In this document: positions 45,108-53,747 of the stretch, one piece after another
How the letters are laid out: each line of letters opens with the position of its first letter
How positions within the stretch are numbered: the first letter of the stretch is position 1
Assembly: GCA_024235135.1 (NCBI GenBank)
Contig: JACKMZ010000003.1
Span: forward strand, 186,001 to 250,000
Reading direction: 5' to 3'
From: Gammaproteobacteria bacterium
Lineage (GTDB): Bacteria > Pseudomonadota > Gammaproteobacteria > Competibacterales > Competibacteraceae
Length of the DNA: 64,000 nt
The notes under the pieces: generated by a model
The model's database searches: none
What the model was told of the DNA's origin: nothing
The model's input: the letters and a program-made list of their open reading frames with translations, nothing else
Translations under genes and position numbers: made by a program

Positions 45108-45567
45108 ATGACTTTAACACTCCTTTCGCCCAACTTTGAACATTACGCCGCCATGCCCGCGCAATTCACTTGTGATGGCCAGAATCGCTCTTCGGAATTG
45201 ATCTGGTCCGAGGTGCCGGCGGGGGCCCGCAGTTTGGCATTGATCATCGATGACCCTGAAGCACCGGATGACCTGGGTACATTGGGTACTCTACAATCTC
45301 CCACCCAACAGTACCGGCTTGCCTGAAGGCGTGACCACCCAGGCTCTGCCACCTGGAGCGCGCGAAGGCTTGAACGATTGGGGTAGAACCGGTTATGGAG
45401 GCCCCTGTCCCCCGATCGGACGGCGCCGATATTTTCATAAGCTGTACGCGCTAGACACAGTGTTGGCGGATTTGGGTCAACCGACCCGATCGACTCTGGA
45501 AAAGGCCATGACAGGCCATGTTATCGCTCAAGCGGAACTGATCGGTACCTATCAACGCGGACGTTGA
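45108..45567 (+). pseudogene. Frameshifted YbhB/YbcL-type (PEBP) family gene
   Basis: Two reading frames together make one phosphatidylethanolamine-binding-like protein. The first covers FTCDGQNRSSELIWSEVPAGA and SLALIIDDPEAPD, and the second begins TWVHWVLYNLPP and continues through RTGYGGPCPPIG, RYFHKLYALDT and GHVIAQAELIGTYQ. The frame changes at about 45269-45271, within GATGACCTGGG: one base extra or two missing between GAT and ACC. The two halves keep all family motifs, so the break is recent or a sequence error. YbhB-type proteins are small cytosolic proteins of unclear function. Confidence 0.85.
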
Positions 45568-45645
45568 TCTGTGATACGGCGGCCGGCGAGCTGACAACGG
45601 GCCCCTTCCACTTTCACGACTCGAACCCCATACATTTTCCTGGCA

Positions 45646-47055
45646 GTGAGCTTTCTATTTGGACGCCGCCTTTTTAGTTCGCGGGTGACTGAGCGAAACC
45701 AGCGCATTCTGTCTGAAATGAGCGTCTCGTTGCGCCTCGCCGGGCCACTGATGGTGGCGCAAGTTTCCTATATGGCGATGGGTTTCTTCGATACCGTGAT
45801 GGTCGGCAATGTCGGTCCGCTGGAGTTGGCTGCGGTGGCCATAGGCACCAGCCTCTGGCATCCGCTGTATTTATTGATACTGGGAGTGCTCATGGCGACC
45901 AGTACGTCCATAGCGCACCTGTGCGGGGCGGGACGTTGGTCGGATATGGGCGGCCTTGTACGACAGGCATTGTGGTTAAGCATCCTACTGAGTCTACCCG
46001 CGGTTCTTCTACTCCGGGATGCGATCCGGCTGTTGCAATGGTTATCGGTCGATCCCCCGATCGTTCCGGTTACTCAGGACTATCTCGACGCTTTATCCTG
46101 GGGAGTGCCAGCCGTGTTCGCCTACATTGTGCTGCGATTTCTCAGTGAAGGCTTGACCTATACCCAGCCCATCATGGTGATTGGCGTCGTTGGCCTACTC
46201 GTCAACATCGCCGGCAACTATCTCTTGATCTACGGACATTGGGGATTGCCCGCCCTGGGAGCGACCGGTTGCGGATTGGCGACCGCCTTGAGCATGTGGG
46301 TCATGCTGATTTGCATGGGCGTATTGGTGGTTTTTCATAAGCGGTACCGACCCGTCGCTCTGCTGCGTCGCTGGGATTGGCCCCGTTGGCGCGAGTTGCG
46401 TCCTTTGCTGATGCTGGGTTTGCCCATTGGTTTGAGTATTTTCGCTGAAGCCAGCATCTTCGCCGCCGTTGCTTTGGTCCTTGGATTTCTTGGCGCCACG
46501 GTCGTCGCGGGCCATCAAATTGCTCTGAACGTAGCGGCCATGAGTTTTATGCTTCCCTTAAGCTTGGCGATGGCCCTAACCGCCCGTATCGGTCAAGCAT
46601 TAGGGCGAGGCTCCCAGGAAACGGCCCGTTTCATCGGCTTAACCGGCATTGCCCTGGCCGGGCTGATTATGGCGATCATGGCGACACTGATTTCGACCTC
46701 CGCCCGCTTGATCGTCGCCCTCTACACCGATGACCTTCAGGTTGCCGACATTGCCGCTCATTTATTGCTATTTGCCGCGCTGTTTCAAATCTCAGATGGC
46801 TTCCAAGTCGCGGCCAGTGGTTCGTTACGTGGCTTCAAGGATACGCGGATTCCTTTTTGCATCACCGTTCTGGCTTACTGGGTCATTGGATTTCCGGTCG
46901 GTTATTTTCTGGGGATTGGCGCGGCTTGGGGCGCCGCGGGAATGTGGGTCGGCTTGATCGCCGGCTTGTCGGTAGCGGCGGTATTATTGAACACCCGTTT
47001 CTGGTTTGTTTCGAAATCGGCTATCTACCGATATGATGATATAAATAGAACTTAA
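45646..47055 (+). CDS. MATE-family multidrug efflux transporter (NorM-like)
   Basis: 469 residues from the GTG at 45646, or 445 from the ATG at 45718. It has twelve hydrophobic segments in two repeats. Family motifs include RLAGPLMVAQVSYMAMGFFDTVMVG in the first helix pair and VVAGHQIALNVAAMSFMLPLSLAMALTARIGQALG in the seventh and eighth. It would export cationic drugs or metabolites using Na+ or H+. The gene is followed at 15 bp by the DUF1992 gene, so they may be co-transcribed. Confidence 0.88.
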   Translation: MSFLFGRRLFSSRVTERNQRILSEMSVSLRLAGPLMVAQVSYMAMGFFDTVMVGNVGPLELAAVAIGTSLWHPLYLLILGVLMATSTSIAHLCGAGRWSDMGGLVRQALWLSILLSLPAVLLLRDAIRLLQWLSVDPPIVPVTQDYLDALSWGVPAVFAYIVLRFLSEGLTYTQPIMVIGVVGLLVNIAGNYLLIYGHWGLPALGATGCGLATALSMWVMLICMGVLVVFHKRYRPVALLRRWDWPRWRELRPLLMLGLPIGLSIFAEASIFAAVALVLGFLGATVVAGHQIALNVAAMSFMLPLSLAMALTARIGQALGRGSQETARFIGLTGIALAGLIMAIMATLISTSARLIVALYTDDLQVADIAAHLLLFAALFQISDGFQVAASGSLRGFKDTRIPFCITVLAYWVIGFPVGYFLGIGAAWGAAGMWVGLIAGLSVAAVLLNTRFWFVSKSAIYRYDDINRT

Positions 47056-47069
47056 AAGAGAGGGTGCTT

Positions 47070-47444
47070 ATGGACTTGTTGGACAAAATAGCGGAAGCTC
47101 GCTTAAAAGAAGCTCTGGAACAAGGGGTTTTCGACAATCTGCCCGGTGCCGGGAAGCCTTTGACGCTGGACGATGATTCCGCAGTTCCAAAGGATCTGCG
47201 CGTGGCCTATCGAATCTTGAAAAACGCGGGCTTCCTGCCGCCCACCCTGCAAGTACTCCACGAAATCCGGGAAACCGAGCAACTGCTACTGCACGTTGAA
47301 GATACCGCCGAGCGTTCCCGTGCTTTGCAACGCTTACACTGGCTGCGCGCCCAGATGGACGCTTCGGACCCTGGACGTTCCCTGCGACTGCAACGTGAGG
47401 ACTATTACTATCAGAAAGTGATCGAGCGTCTGGATAAAGAATGA
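47070..47444 (+). CDS. DUF1992 (DnaJ-C28-like) family protein
   Basis: 124 residues from the ATG at 47070 with GAGAGG upstream; a start two codons earlier is possible. The sequence DKIAEARLKEALEQGVFDNLPGAGKPL is the conserved start of the DUF1992 family, which is related to a segment of human DNAJC28. No function is established. It is probably cytoplasmic. Confidence 0.85.
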   Translation: MDLLDKIAEARLKEALEQGVFDNLPGAGKPLTLDDDSAVPKDLRVAYRILKNAGFLPPTLQVLHEIRETEQLLLHVEDTAERSRALQRLHWLRAQMDASDPGRSLRLQREDYYYQKVIERLDKE

Positions 47445-47508
47445 TGGGGATAGATGATGATATAAATATAAGCCCAACCACTCATATCCGCATCTCAGAA
47501 CACGCCGA

Positions 47509-48531
47509 TCAGCGACGATCCCCGCTGATCAGATCTCCCAAGCCACCCAACACCGAACCTTCACCCTGACGTCTACCGCCTCCCTGTGGAGCGCAGGCCA
47601 GCATGCGTCCGGCCAATCGTGAAAACGGCAGAGACTGCAGCCAGATATGCCCAGGCCCGCGCAGAGTGGCGAGAAATAAGCCTTCGCCGCCAAATAAGGC
47701 CGTCTTGATGCCCCCCACCTGTTCGATATTGAAATCGACGCTATCCTGGAAAGCGACGACACAGCCTGTATCAACGTGGATTACTTCACCGGCCGCCAAT
47801 TGTTTTTCGTGTATCGTTCCACCGGCATGCACGAACACCATGCCGTCGCCCTCCAGCTTCTGCATGATGAAGCCTTCGCCGCCGAACAAACCGGTCAGAA
47901 TCCTACGTTGGAAATGAATGCCGATACTCACCCCACGGGCGGCGGCCAGGAAGCTGTCCTTCTGACAAATTAGACGGCCGCCCAACCGAGCCAAGGACAG
48001 CGCCAGGATATTGCCTGGAAACGGTGCGGCAAAAGCAACGTGCGCCTTGCCGTGCGAACCTGAATGGGTAAACACCGTGATAAATAAGCTTTCCCCGGTC
48101 AGCAAGCGTTTGCCGGCGCCCAGCAGCTTGCCCATGAAACCACTGTTTTCGGATTCCCGCGATCCATCGCCAAACACGCTTTGCATCTGCACGACCGGCG
48201 ATTTGTACATCATCGCGCCGGCTTCGGCGATGGCGCTTTCCCCAGGATCGAGTTCCACTTCCACGAATTGCATTTCATGGCCGTGCACCACGAAATCAAC
48301 TTCATCATTTCGCAACCGGGAAGGGGAGGGCGGTGGCGCCGGTGTCGGAGCCGCTCCAGGTACCGGAGAGGATGACCGTTTCAACTCCGCCACCTCGCCG
48401 ATAGGCAGCCAACTGGCCATTCCATCGCGCCATGCGTGACCTCGCGGATTAACGGCGGCCTGCGCCCGAGCCTGATCGAGTGTCATCGGCCCGCTTTGCT
48501 GACCGTCGTAACTCAAGTACCACTGTGACAT
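47509..48531 (-). CDS. AIM24/TIGR00266-family protein with N-terminal GYF_2-like domain
   Basis: 340 residues. The N-terminus (about 2-50; WYLSYDGQQSGPMTLDQA and GMASWLPIGEV) is a GYF_2-type protein-protein domain. A Pro-rich linker (about 54-75) follows. The rest is the TIGR00266/AIM24 beta-sandwich (FVEVELDPGESAIAEAGAMMY, FLAAARGVSIGIHFQ, GEGFIMQKLEGDG). The combination of a GYF-like reader domain with AIM24 is seen in some bacteria. Function is unknown; the yeast homologue acts on mitochondrial inner-membrane organisation. It is monocistronic. Confidence 0.85.
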   Translation of the reverse strand: MSQWYLSYDGQQSGPMTLDQARAQAAVNPRGHAWRDGMASWLPIGEVAELKRSSSPVPGAAPTPAPPPSPSRLRNDEVDFVVHGHEMQFVEVELDPGESAIAEAGAMMYKSPVVQMQSVFGDGSRESENSGFMGKLLGAGKRLLTGESLFITVFTHSGSHGKAHVAFAAPFPGNILALSLARLGGRLICQKDSFLAAARGVSIGIHFQRRILTGLFGGEGFIMQKLEGDGMVFVHAGGTIHEKQLAAGEVIHVDTGCVVAFQDSVDFNIEQVGGIKTALFGGEGLFLATLRGPGHIWLQSLPFSRLAGRMLACAPQGGGRRQGEGSVLGGLGDLISGDRR

Positions 48532-48643
48532 GACCGTTCCTCCCCTGCGAACTTTTACCCTCAGGTACGCTATCGGATAGCGAAAGGTCTATTTTTTCAG
48601 GCGACAATCGATCCCGCAAGGCAACGCGCCGCATCGTCCTCTG

Positions 48644-49447
48644 TCAACGCGCTAAAGCAGGTGTCAAATGGGGCTGGATCGTCTGTAGCAGGGCCTTGAA
48701 GATCTTGGGGTTGCCGACCACGATATTGCCGGTTTTCAGAAAATCGTTGCCGCCACCAAAATCACCCACCAAGCCACCGGCTTCTTGCACCAATATCGCA
48801 CCCGCCGCCATATCCCAGGCGTTCAGGCCGATCTCCCAAAATCCGTCCAGTCGACCTGACGCGACATAGGCCAGATCCAAGGCGGCCGCACCCGCTCGGC
48901 GCAGTTCCCCACAACGCGGCAGAACACTGCCGAACATGGCCAAATAAGCCGGAATATGCACAGGATAGCGTAACGGAAACCCCGTACCCAATAAGGCGGA
49001 GTCCAATTGGGTCACATTGCGTACTCGGATGCGCCGGTCATTGAGACGAGCCCCGTTACCCCGCGCGGCGGTGAACATTTCCTGTCGAAGCGGATCGTAA
49101 ATCACGCCGATTTCCAGCCGTCCACGGTAGCGTAATGCGATGGAAACGGCGAAATGGGGGAGTCCGTGTAAAAAATTGGTGGTGCCGTCCAGCGGATCGA
49201 CGATCCATTGATATTCATCATCGGCACCCTTGGTATCGCCGCTTTCTTCGGCCAGGATACCGTGATTCGGATAGACCTTTCGTAATACGTTGACGATTTC
49301 CTGTTCTGCCTGCAGATCCGCGTCGCTGACGAAATCGTTACGCTGCTTGGCCGTAATTGCAATTCTATCCAGTCTTTCCCAACATCGCAGAATGGCTTTG
49401 CCTGCGTTTAGCGCCGCACGTTGTGCGATTGTCACCGTAGGATGCAT
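48644..49447 (-). CDS. suhB: Inositol-1-monophosphatase family (SuhB)
   Basis: 267 residues. Metal-site motifs of the family are in place: EEESGD-type region HGILAEESGD, WIVDPLDGTTNFLHGLPHFAVS and the late AWDMAAGAILVQEAGG. It hydrolyses inositol monophosphate and, in E. coli, binds RNA polymerase/NusG complexes for rRNA antitermination. It is divergent from trmJ across an 88-bp gap, the arrangement also found in E. coli relatives. Confidence 0.93.
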   Translation of the reverse strand: MHPTVTIAQRAALNAGKAILRCWERLDRIAITAKQRNDFVSDADLQAEQEIVNVLRKVYPNHGILAEESGDTKGADDEYQWIVDPLDGTTNFLHGLPHFAVSIALRYRGRLEIGVIYDPLRQEMFTAARGNGARLNDRRIRVRNVTQLDSALLGTGFPLRYPVHIPAYLAMFGSVLPRCGELRRAGAAALDLAYVASGRLDGFWEIGLNAWDMAAGAILVQEAGGLVGDFGGGNDFLKTGNIVVGNPKIFKALLQTIQPHLTPALAR

Positions 49448-49535
49448 AGTTATTGATTCAACTGTGTGAAAGACCGCCGCCCACTCATCCGCCTCAGGCG
49501 GAGGCGGCCATCATACCAGAAGCCTTGACCGAACG

Positions 49536-50273
49536 ATGAACTTTAATAATGTGCGCATTGTGCTCGTAGAGCCCAGTCATCCGGGTAATATCGGCGCCAC
49601 GGCTCGGGCCATGAAAACCATGGGCCTGCAACGTCTGGTGCTGGTCAACCCCGCCCATTTCCCGCATTTGGAAGCGTGCGCAAGAGCGGCCGGCGCGTTG
49701 GATGTGCTCGATAACGCTCAGATTGTAAACAGCTTCGAAGCCGCGTTGATAGGTTGTCACTGGGTATTCGGCTGTTCGGCGCGTAGTCGTGGCGTCACGG
49801 CGACCGAGCTCGATCCGCGCCAAGCCGCCGCCAAAATAGCCGAGCACAGCGATCTGACGGAAGTCGCATTAATCTTCGGTCGTGAACGCTGCGGACTGCA
49901 CAATAATGAAACAGATCAATGCAACTTTCTGGTGCATATTCCCACTAACCCAGCATTTGCCTCATTGAATCTAGCGGCTGCCGTACAAGTACTTGCCTAC
50001 GAATTGCGCATGCAAACCCACCGGGCAGCGACGACACCTTCGGGAAACGTCCTGGATTTACCGGCGCCGGCGGACGAAATGCAACGTTTTTACGAGCATT
50101 TGGAACAAGTGTTATTGCAATTGGAATTTTTAAATCCCAGCAATCCACGCCACCTTATGAGGCGTTTTCGACGGCTGTTTAATCGGGCGCATCCCGACCG
50201 ACGCGAGATCAACATTCTGCGCGGAATACTGACGGCTATTCAGCAAAAAACGGACCCCCCCGTCGGCCGCTGA
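49536..50273 (+). CDS. trmJ: tRNA (cytidine/uridine-2'-O-)-methyltransferase TrmJ
   Basis: 245 residues. The SPOUT knot motifs are visible: VRIVLVEPSHPGNIGATARAMKTMG, ALIFGRERCGLHNNE and PTNPAFASLNLAAAVQVLAYE. The C-terminal helical extension (about 170-240) is TrmJ-type. It methylates the ribose 2'-OH at position 32 of tRNA. It is next to suhB as in many gammaproteobacteria. Confidence 0.93.
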   Translation: MNFNNVRIVLVEPSHPGNIGATARAMKTMGLQRLVLVNPAHFPHLEACARAAGALDVLDNAQIVNSFEAALIGCHWVFGCSARSRGVTATELDPRQAAAKIAEHSDLTEVALIFGRERCGLHNNETDQCNFLVHIPTNPAFASLNLAAAVQVLAYELRMQTHRAATTPSGNVLDLPAPADEMQRFYEHLEQVLLQLEFLNPSNPRHLMRRFRRLFNRAHPDRREINILRGILTAIQQKTDPPVGR

Positions 50274-50456
50274 ACAAATCGAGGTCGGCGGAGTCCTCTT
50301 CGTTGGAGTGATCAAAACAGTGAAAATCAATCGCCTGCATGGCGAAGTTGCTCACCCTTGAGCGTGTTCTTGTGCTCCCTGATGTAGGGATTACAGCGCC
50401 GTCGAAGGATAAACCGGTAGCCCGGCGAAGCAGCGATGTGACCGATTCGTGTGAAC

Positions 50457-50473
50457 TTGGTCCATTAATTGCT
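50457..50473 (+). promoter_or_regulatory. Candidate sigma-54 promoter of prkA
   Basis: TTGGTCCATTAATTGCT has GG-N10-GC spacing and a good -12 element TTGCT. It ends about 70 bp before the prkA ATG. Other gammaproteobacteria put the prkA-yeaH operon under RpoN/NtrC and RpoS, so a sigma-54 element here is plausible. No NtrC-like site was identified further upstream. Confidence 0.5.
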
Positions 50474-50541
50474 GAACTAATATCTTTGGAAATGCACTCT
50501 GTTAGTGCACGTTTAAAGAATCGAGATCGAGGTGGTTTGTT

Positions 50542-52464
50542 ATGAGCATATTCAGCCAGTATCAATCCCGTTACGAAAAAACCCGCGAAGAGGTTTACAC
50601 CATTCAGGAATACCTGGAGATCTGCAAAAGCGATCCCAGTGCTTACGCCACGGCGGCCGAGCGCCTGCTGATGGCCATCGAAGATCCAGAACTGGTCGAT
50701 ACCCGCATGGATGCCCGCCTGAGCCGGATATTTTCCAACAAAATGATCAAGAAATATCCAGCGTTCGAAGAATTCTACGGCATGGAGGAAGCGATAGAAC
50801 AGATCGTGTCTTATCTAAAACATGCCGCGCAGGGTTTGGAGGAAAAGAAACAGATTCTCTATCTGTTAGGTCCTGTGGGCGGTGGCAAATCCTCGCTGGC
50901 CGAACGACTCAAGGCGTTGATGGAGCAAGTCCCTTTTTACGCCATACAGGGCTCTCCGGTGTTCGAATCGCCCTTGGGTCTGTTTTCCCCCGATGAGGAT
51001 GGCCCTATTCTGGAGGAAGATTACGGCATTCCGCGCCGTTATCTGAAAAACATCATGTCGCCCTGGGCGGTCAAGCGCCTGCACGAACTCAATGGCGACA
51101 TCACACAGTTCAAGGTCATCAAGGTTCATCCTTCCATTCTCAATCAGATCGCCATCGCTAAAACCGAGCCAGGCGACGAAAATAATCAGGATATCTCCGC
51201 GTTGGTCGGCAAGGTCGATATTCGTCAGTTGGAGCATTTCGCGCAGAACGATCCGGACGCCTATAGCTATTCCGGCGCCTTGTGCCGCGCCAACCGTGGC
51301 ATGATGGAATTCGTCGAAATGTTCAAGGCGCCCATCAAGGTGCTGCATCCGTTGCTGACCGCGACGCAGGAAGGCAATTACAACGGGACCGAGGGTCTGT
51401 CAGCCTTACCCTTCGACGGCATCATCCTGGCGCACTCGAACGAATCCGAATGGCAAACTTTCAAGAACAACAAAAACAACGAAGCGTTCATCGACCGCGT
51501 TTACATCGTCAAAGTACCGTATTGCCTGCGGGTCTCGGAGGAGTTGAGGATCTACGAGAAGCTGCTGCGGGAAAGTTCGTTGAACGAATCGCCCTGCGCA
51601 CCCGGCACACTGGAAATGCTGGGCCAATTCACGGTGTTGTCGCGCCTCAAGGAACCTGAGAACTCCAGCATCTTTTCCAAGATGCGGGTGTACGACGGCG
51701 AGAACCTCAAAGACACCGATCCCAAGGCCAAATCCATACAGGAATACCGGGACTATGCCGGTGTGGATGAAGGGATGACCGGGATATCCACCCGTTTCGC
51801 GTTCAAAATTCTGTCTCAGGTTTTCAACTTTGATCATACTGAGGTGGCCGCCAATCCCGTGCATTTGTTGTACGTGCTTGAGCGACAGATCGAACGTGAG
51901 CAATTCCCGCCGGAGATGGAAGAAAAATACCTTAGCTACCTCAAAGGTTATTTAGCGCCCCGTTATGCCGAGTTCATTGGCAAGGAGCTGCAGACCGCCT
52001 ATCTGGAATCCTATGCGGAATACGGTCAGAATATATTCGACCGCTATGTTACGTATGCCGACTACTGGATTCAGGATCAGGAATACCGCGACCCGGACAC
52101 CGGGGAAATCTTCGATCGTGGCGCGCTTAACGGCGAGTTGGAGAAGATCGAGAAGCCGGCCGGCATCAGCAATCCCAAGGACTTCCGCAACGAAATCGTC
52201 AACTTCGTGCTGCGGGCGCGCGCCAATAACGCGGGCCATAACCCGACCTGGACCAGTTATGAAAAACTGCGGGTCGTCATCGAGAAGAAAATGTTCTCCA
52301 ATACGGAAGAACTGCTGCCGGTGATTTCTTTCAACACCAAAGCTTCGGCCGAGGACCAGAAAAAGCATGAGGAGTTTGTGAACCGTATGGTGACCAAGGG
52401 GTACACGCCAAAACAAGTGCGGCTGCTATCCGAATGGTACCTGCGAGTACGCAAATCCTCGTAA
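50542..52464 (+). CDS. prkA: PrkA serine protein kinase (AAA+ fold)
   Basis: 640 residues. The AAA+ domain (about 60-385) carries Walker A LLGPVGGGKSSLAERL, and the C-terminal kinase-like domain (about 400-640) is the PrkA C-terminal region. PrkA (YeaG in E. coli) is implicated in stationary-phase, nitrogen-starvation and spore-related control. AGGTGG eight bases before the ATG supports the start. It leads the prkA-yeaH-spoVR operon, with 11 bp to yeaH. Confidence 0.93.
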   Translation: MSIFSQYQSRYEKTREEVYTIQEYLEICKSDPSAYATAAERLLMAIEDPELVDTRMDARLSRIFSNKMIKKYPAFEEFYGMEEAIEQIVSYLKHAAQGLEEKKQILYLLGPVGGGKSSLAERLKALMEQVPFYAIQGSPVFESPLGLFSPDEDGPILEEDYGIPRRYLKNIMSPWAVKRLHELNGDITQFKVIKVHPSILNQIAIAKTEPGDENNQDISALVGKVDIRQLEHFAQNDPDAYSYSGALCRANRGMMEFVEMFKAPIKVLHPLLTATQEGNYNGTEGLSALPFDGIILAHSNESEWQTFKNNKNNEAFIDRVYIVKVPYCLRVSEELRIYEKLLRESSLNESPCAPGTLEMLGQFTVLSRLKEPENSSIFSKMRVYDGENLKDTDPKAKSIQEYRDYAGVDEGMTGISTRFAFKILSQVFNFDHTEVAANPVHLLYVLERQIEREQFPPEMEEKYLSYLKGYLAPRYAEFIGKELQTAYLESYAEYGQNIFDRYVTYADYWIQDQEYRDPDTGEIFDRGALNGELEKIEKPAGISNPKDFRNEIVNFVLRARANNAGHNPTWTSYEKLRVVIEKKMFSNTEELLPVISFNTKASAEDQKKHEEFVNRMVTKGYTPKQVRLLSEWYLRVRKSS

Positions 52465-52475
52465 GAGGTGCGTGT

Positions 52476-53747
52476 ATGCCAACCTTAATCGACAGACGCC
52501 TGGACGGCAAAAACAAAAGCGCCGTCAATCGTCAGCGGTTTATCCGCCGCTTCAAGAACCAATTGAAGAAAGCGGTGAACGAGGCGATGAATGGGCGCTC
52601 GATCACTGACATGGACAGCGGTGAGAAGGTCAGCATTCCGACACGCGATATCTCGGAACCGATCTTCAGTCACGGCCAGGGTGGCAAGCGGGAAGTCGTC
52701 CATCCTGGCAATAAGGAATTCGTCAAAGGCGATCGGGTTGCGCGGCCGCGCGGTGGTCGCGGCAGTGGCAGCGGCGGCGGACAGGCCAGCAACAGTGGTT
52801 CGGGCGAGGATGAATTCGTCTTTCAACTATCCCGCGAGGAATTCCTGGAACTGTTTTTCGAGGATCTGGAGCTTCCCAATCTGGTCAAGACGCAGCTGGC
52901 CAAAGCCAATGAGTTCAAAGCGGTACGGGCGGGGGTCTCCACGGCGGGCATTCCACCGAATATCGACGTTGTACGCTCCCTGAAAAGCGCCCTGGCCCGC
53001 CGTATCGCGCTGTCCGCGCCATATGCTTCAAGGCTGCGCGGAAAACAGGAGGAACTGCGGAAACTGCTGGAGGAAGTCGAGGATGAGGACGATCCTCGCC
53101 TAGTGGCCTTGCGTGAAGAAATCACTCACCTCCAGGCACGCATGCGCGCGGTTCCTTTCATTGATACGATCGATTTGCGCTACGCCAATCGGGTATTGCA
53201 ACCGCAGCCGACCACCCAGGCCGTTATGTTCTGCCTGATGGATGTGTCAGGCTCCATGGACAAAACCCGCAAGGATCTCGCCAAGCGTTTCTTCACCTTG
53301 CTGTATCTATTCCTCCAGCGTAATTACGAACGCATCGACGTTGTCTTCATTCGCCACCACACGGTAGCGAAGGAAGTGGATGAAGAAGAGTTTTTCTATT
53401 CGCGTGAAACCGGCGGCACGGTGGTTTCCAGTGCCTTGATTATGATGCGGGACATTATCCGGGACCGTTATCCGGTTTCCAGTTGGAACATCTACGCGGC
53501 GCAAGCTTCCGATGGTGACAACTGGCACCATGATTCTCCCAGTTGTCGGGATATCCTGATGAACCAGATCATGAACCTGGTACGTTATTTCGCCTATATC
53601 GAAATTACGCCGGATCGTCATCAAAGCCTTTGGGAAGTTTACGAGGAGGTCAAGAAAGCGCATCCCCAATTCGCGATGCGGCAAATCGACGGACCGGCGG
53701 ACATCTATCCGGTCTTCCGAGATCTATTCAAGAGGCGCACGGCATGA
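52476..53747 (+). CDS. yeaH: DUF444 protein YeaH
   Basis: 423 residues from the ATG at 52476 (GAGG seven bases upstream). The C-terminal half contains the VWA-type MIDAS motif MDVSGSMDKTRKD and, upstream, a Gly/Ser-rich linker (about 88-110). It is the partner of PrkA (YeaG) and SpoVR/YcgB in the same operon. Its biochemical function is not established. The gene ends in TGA overlapping the spoVR start (ATGA). Confidence 0.92.
   Translation: MPTLIDRRLDGKNKSAVNRQRFIRRFKNQLKKAVNEAMNGRSITDMDSGEKVSIPTRDISEPIFSHGQGGKREVVHPGNKEFVKGDRVARPRGGRGSGSGGGQASNSGSGEDEFVFQLSREEFLELFFEDLELPNLVKTQLAKANEFKAVRAGVSTAGIPPNIDVVRSLKSALARRIALSAPYASRLRGKQEELRKLLEEVEDEDDPRLVALREEITHLQARMRAVPFIDTIDLRYANRVLQPQPTTQAVMFCLMDVSGSMDKTRKDLAKRFFTLLYLFLQRNYERIDVVFIRHHTVAKEVDEEEFFYSRETGGTVVSSALIMMRDIIRDRYPVSSWNIYAAQASDGDNWHHDSPSCRDILMNQIMNLVRYFAYIEITPDRHQSLWEVYEEVKKAHPQFAMRQIDGPADIYPVFRDLFKRRTA

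Noticed and set aside
50339..50545. Open frame of 68 codons overlapping the prkA start
   Set aside because: It begins upstream of the candidate promoter for prkA, has no recognisable family and ends at the prkA ATG by chance-like overlap.
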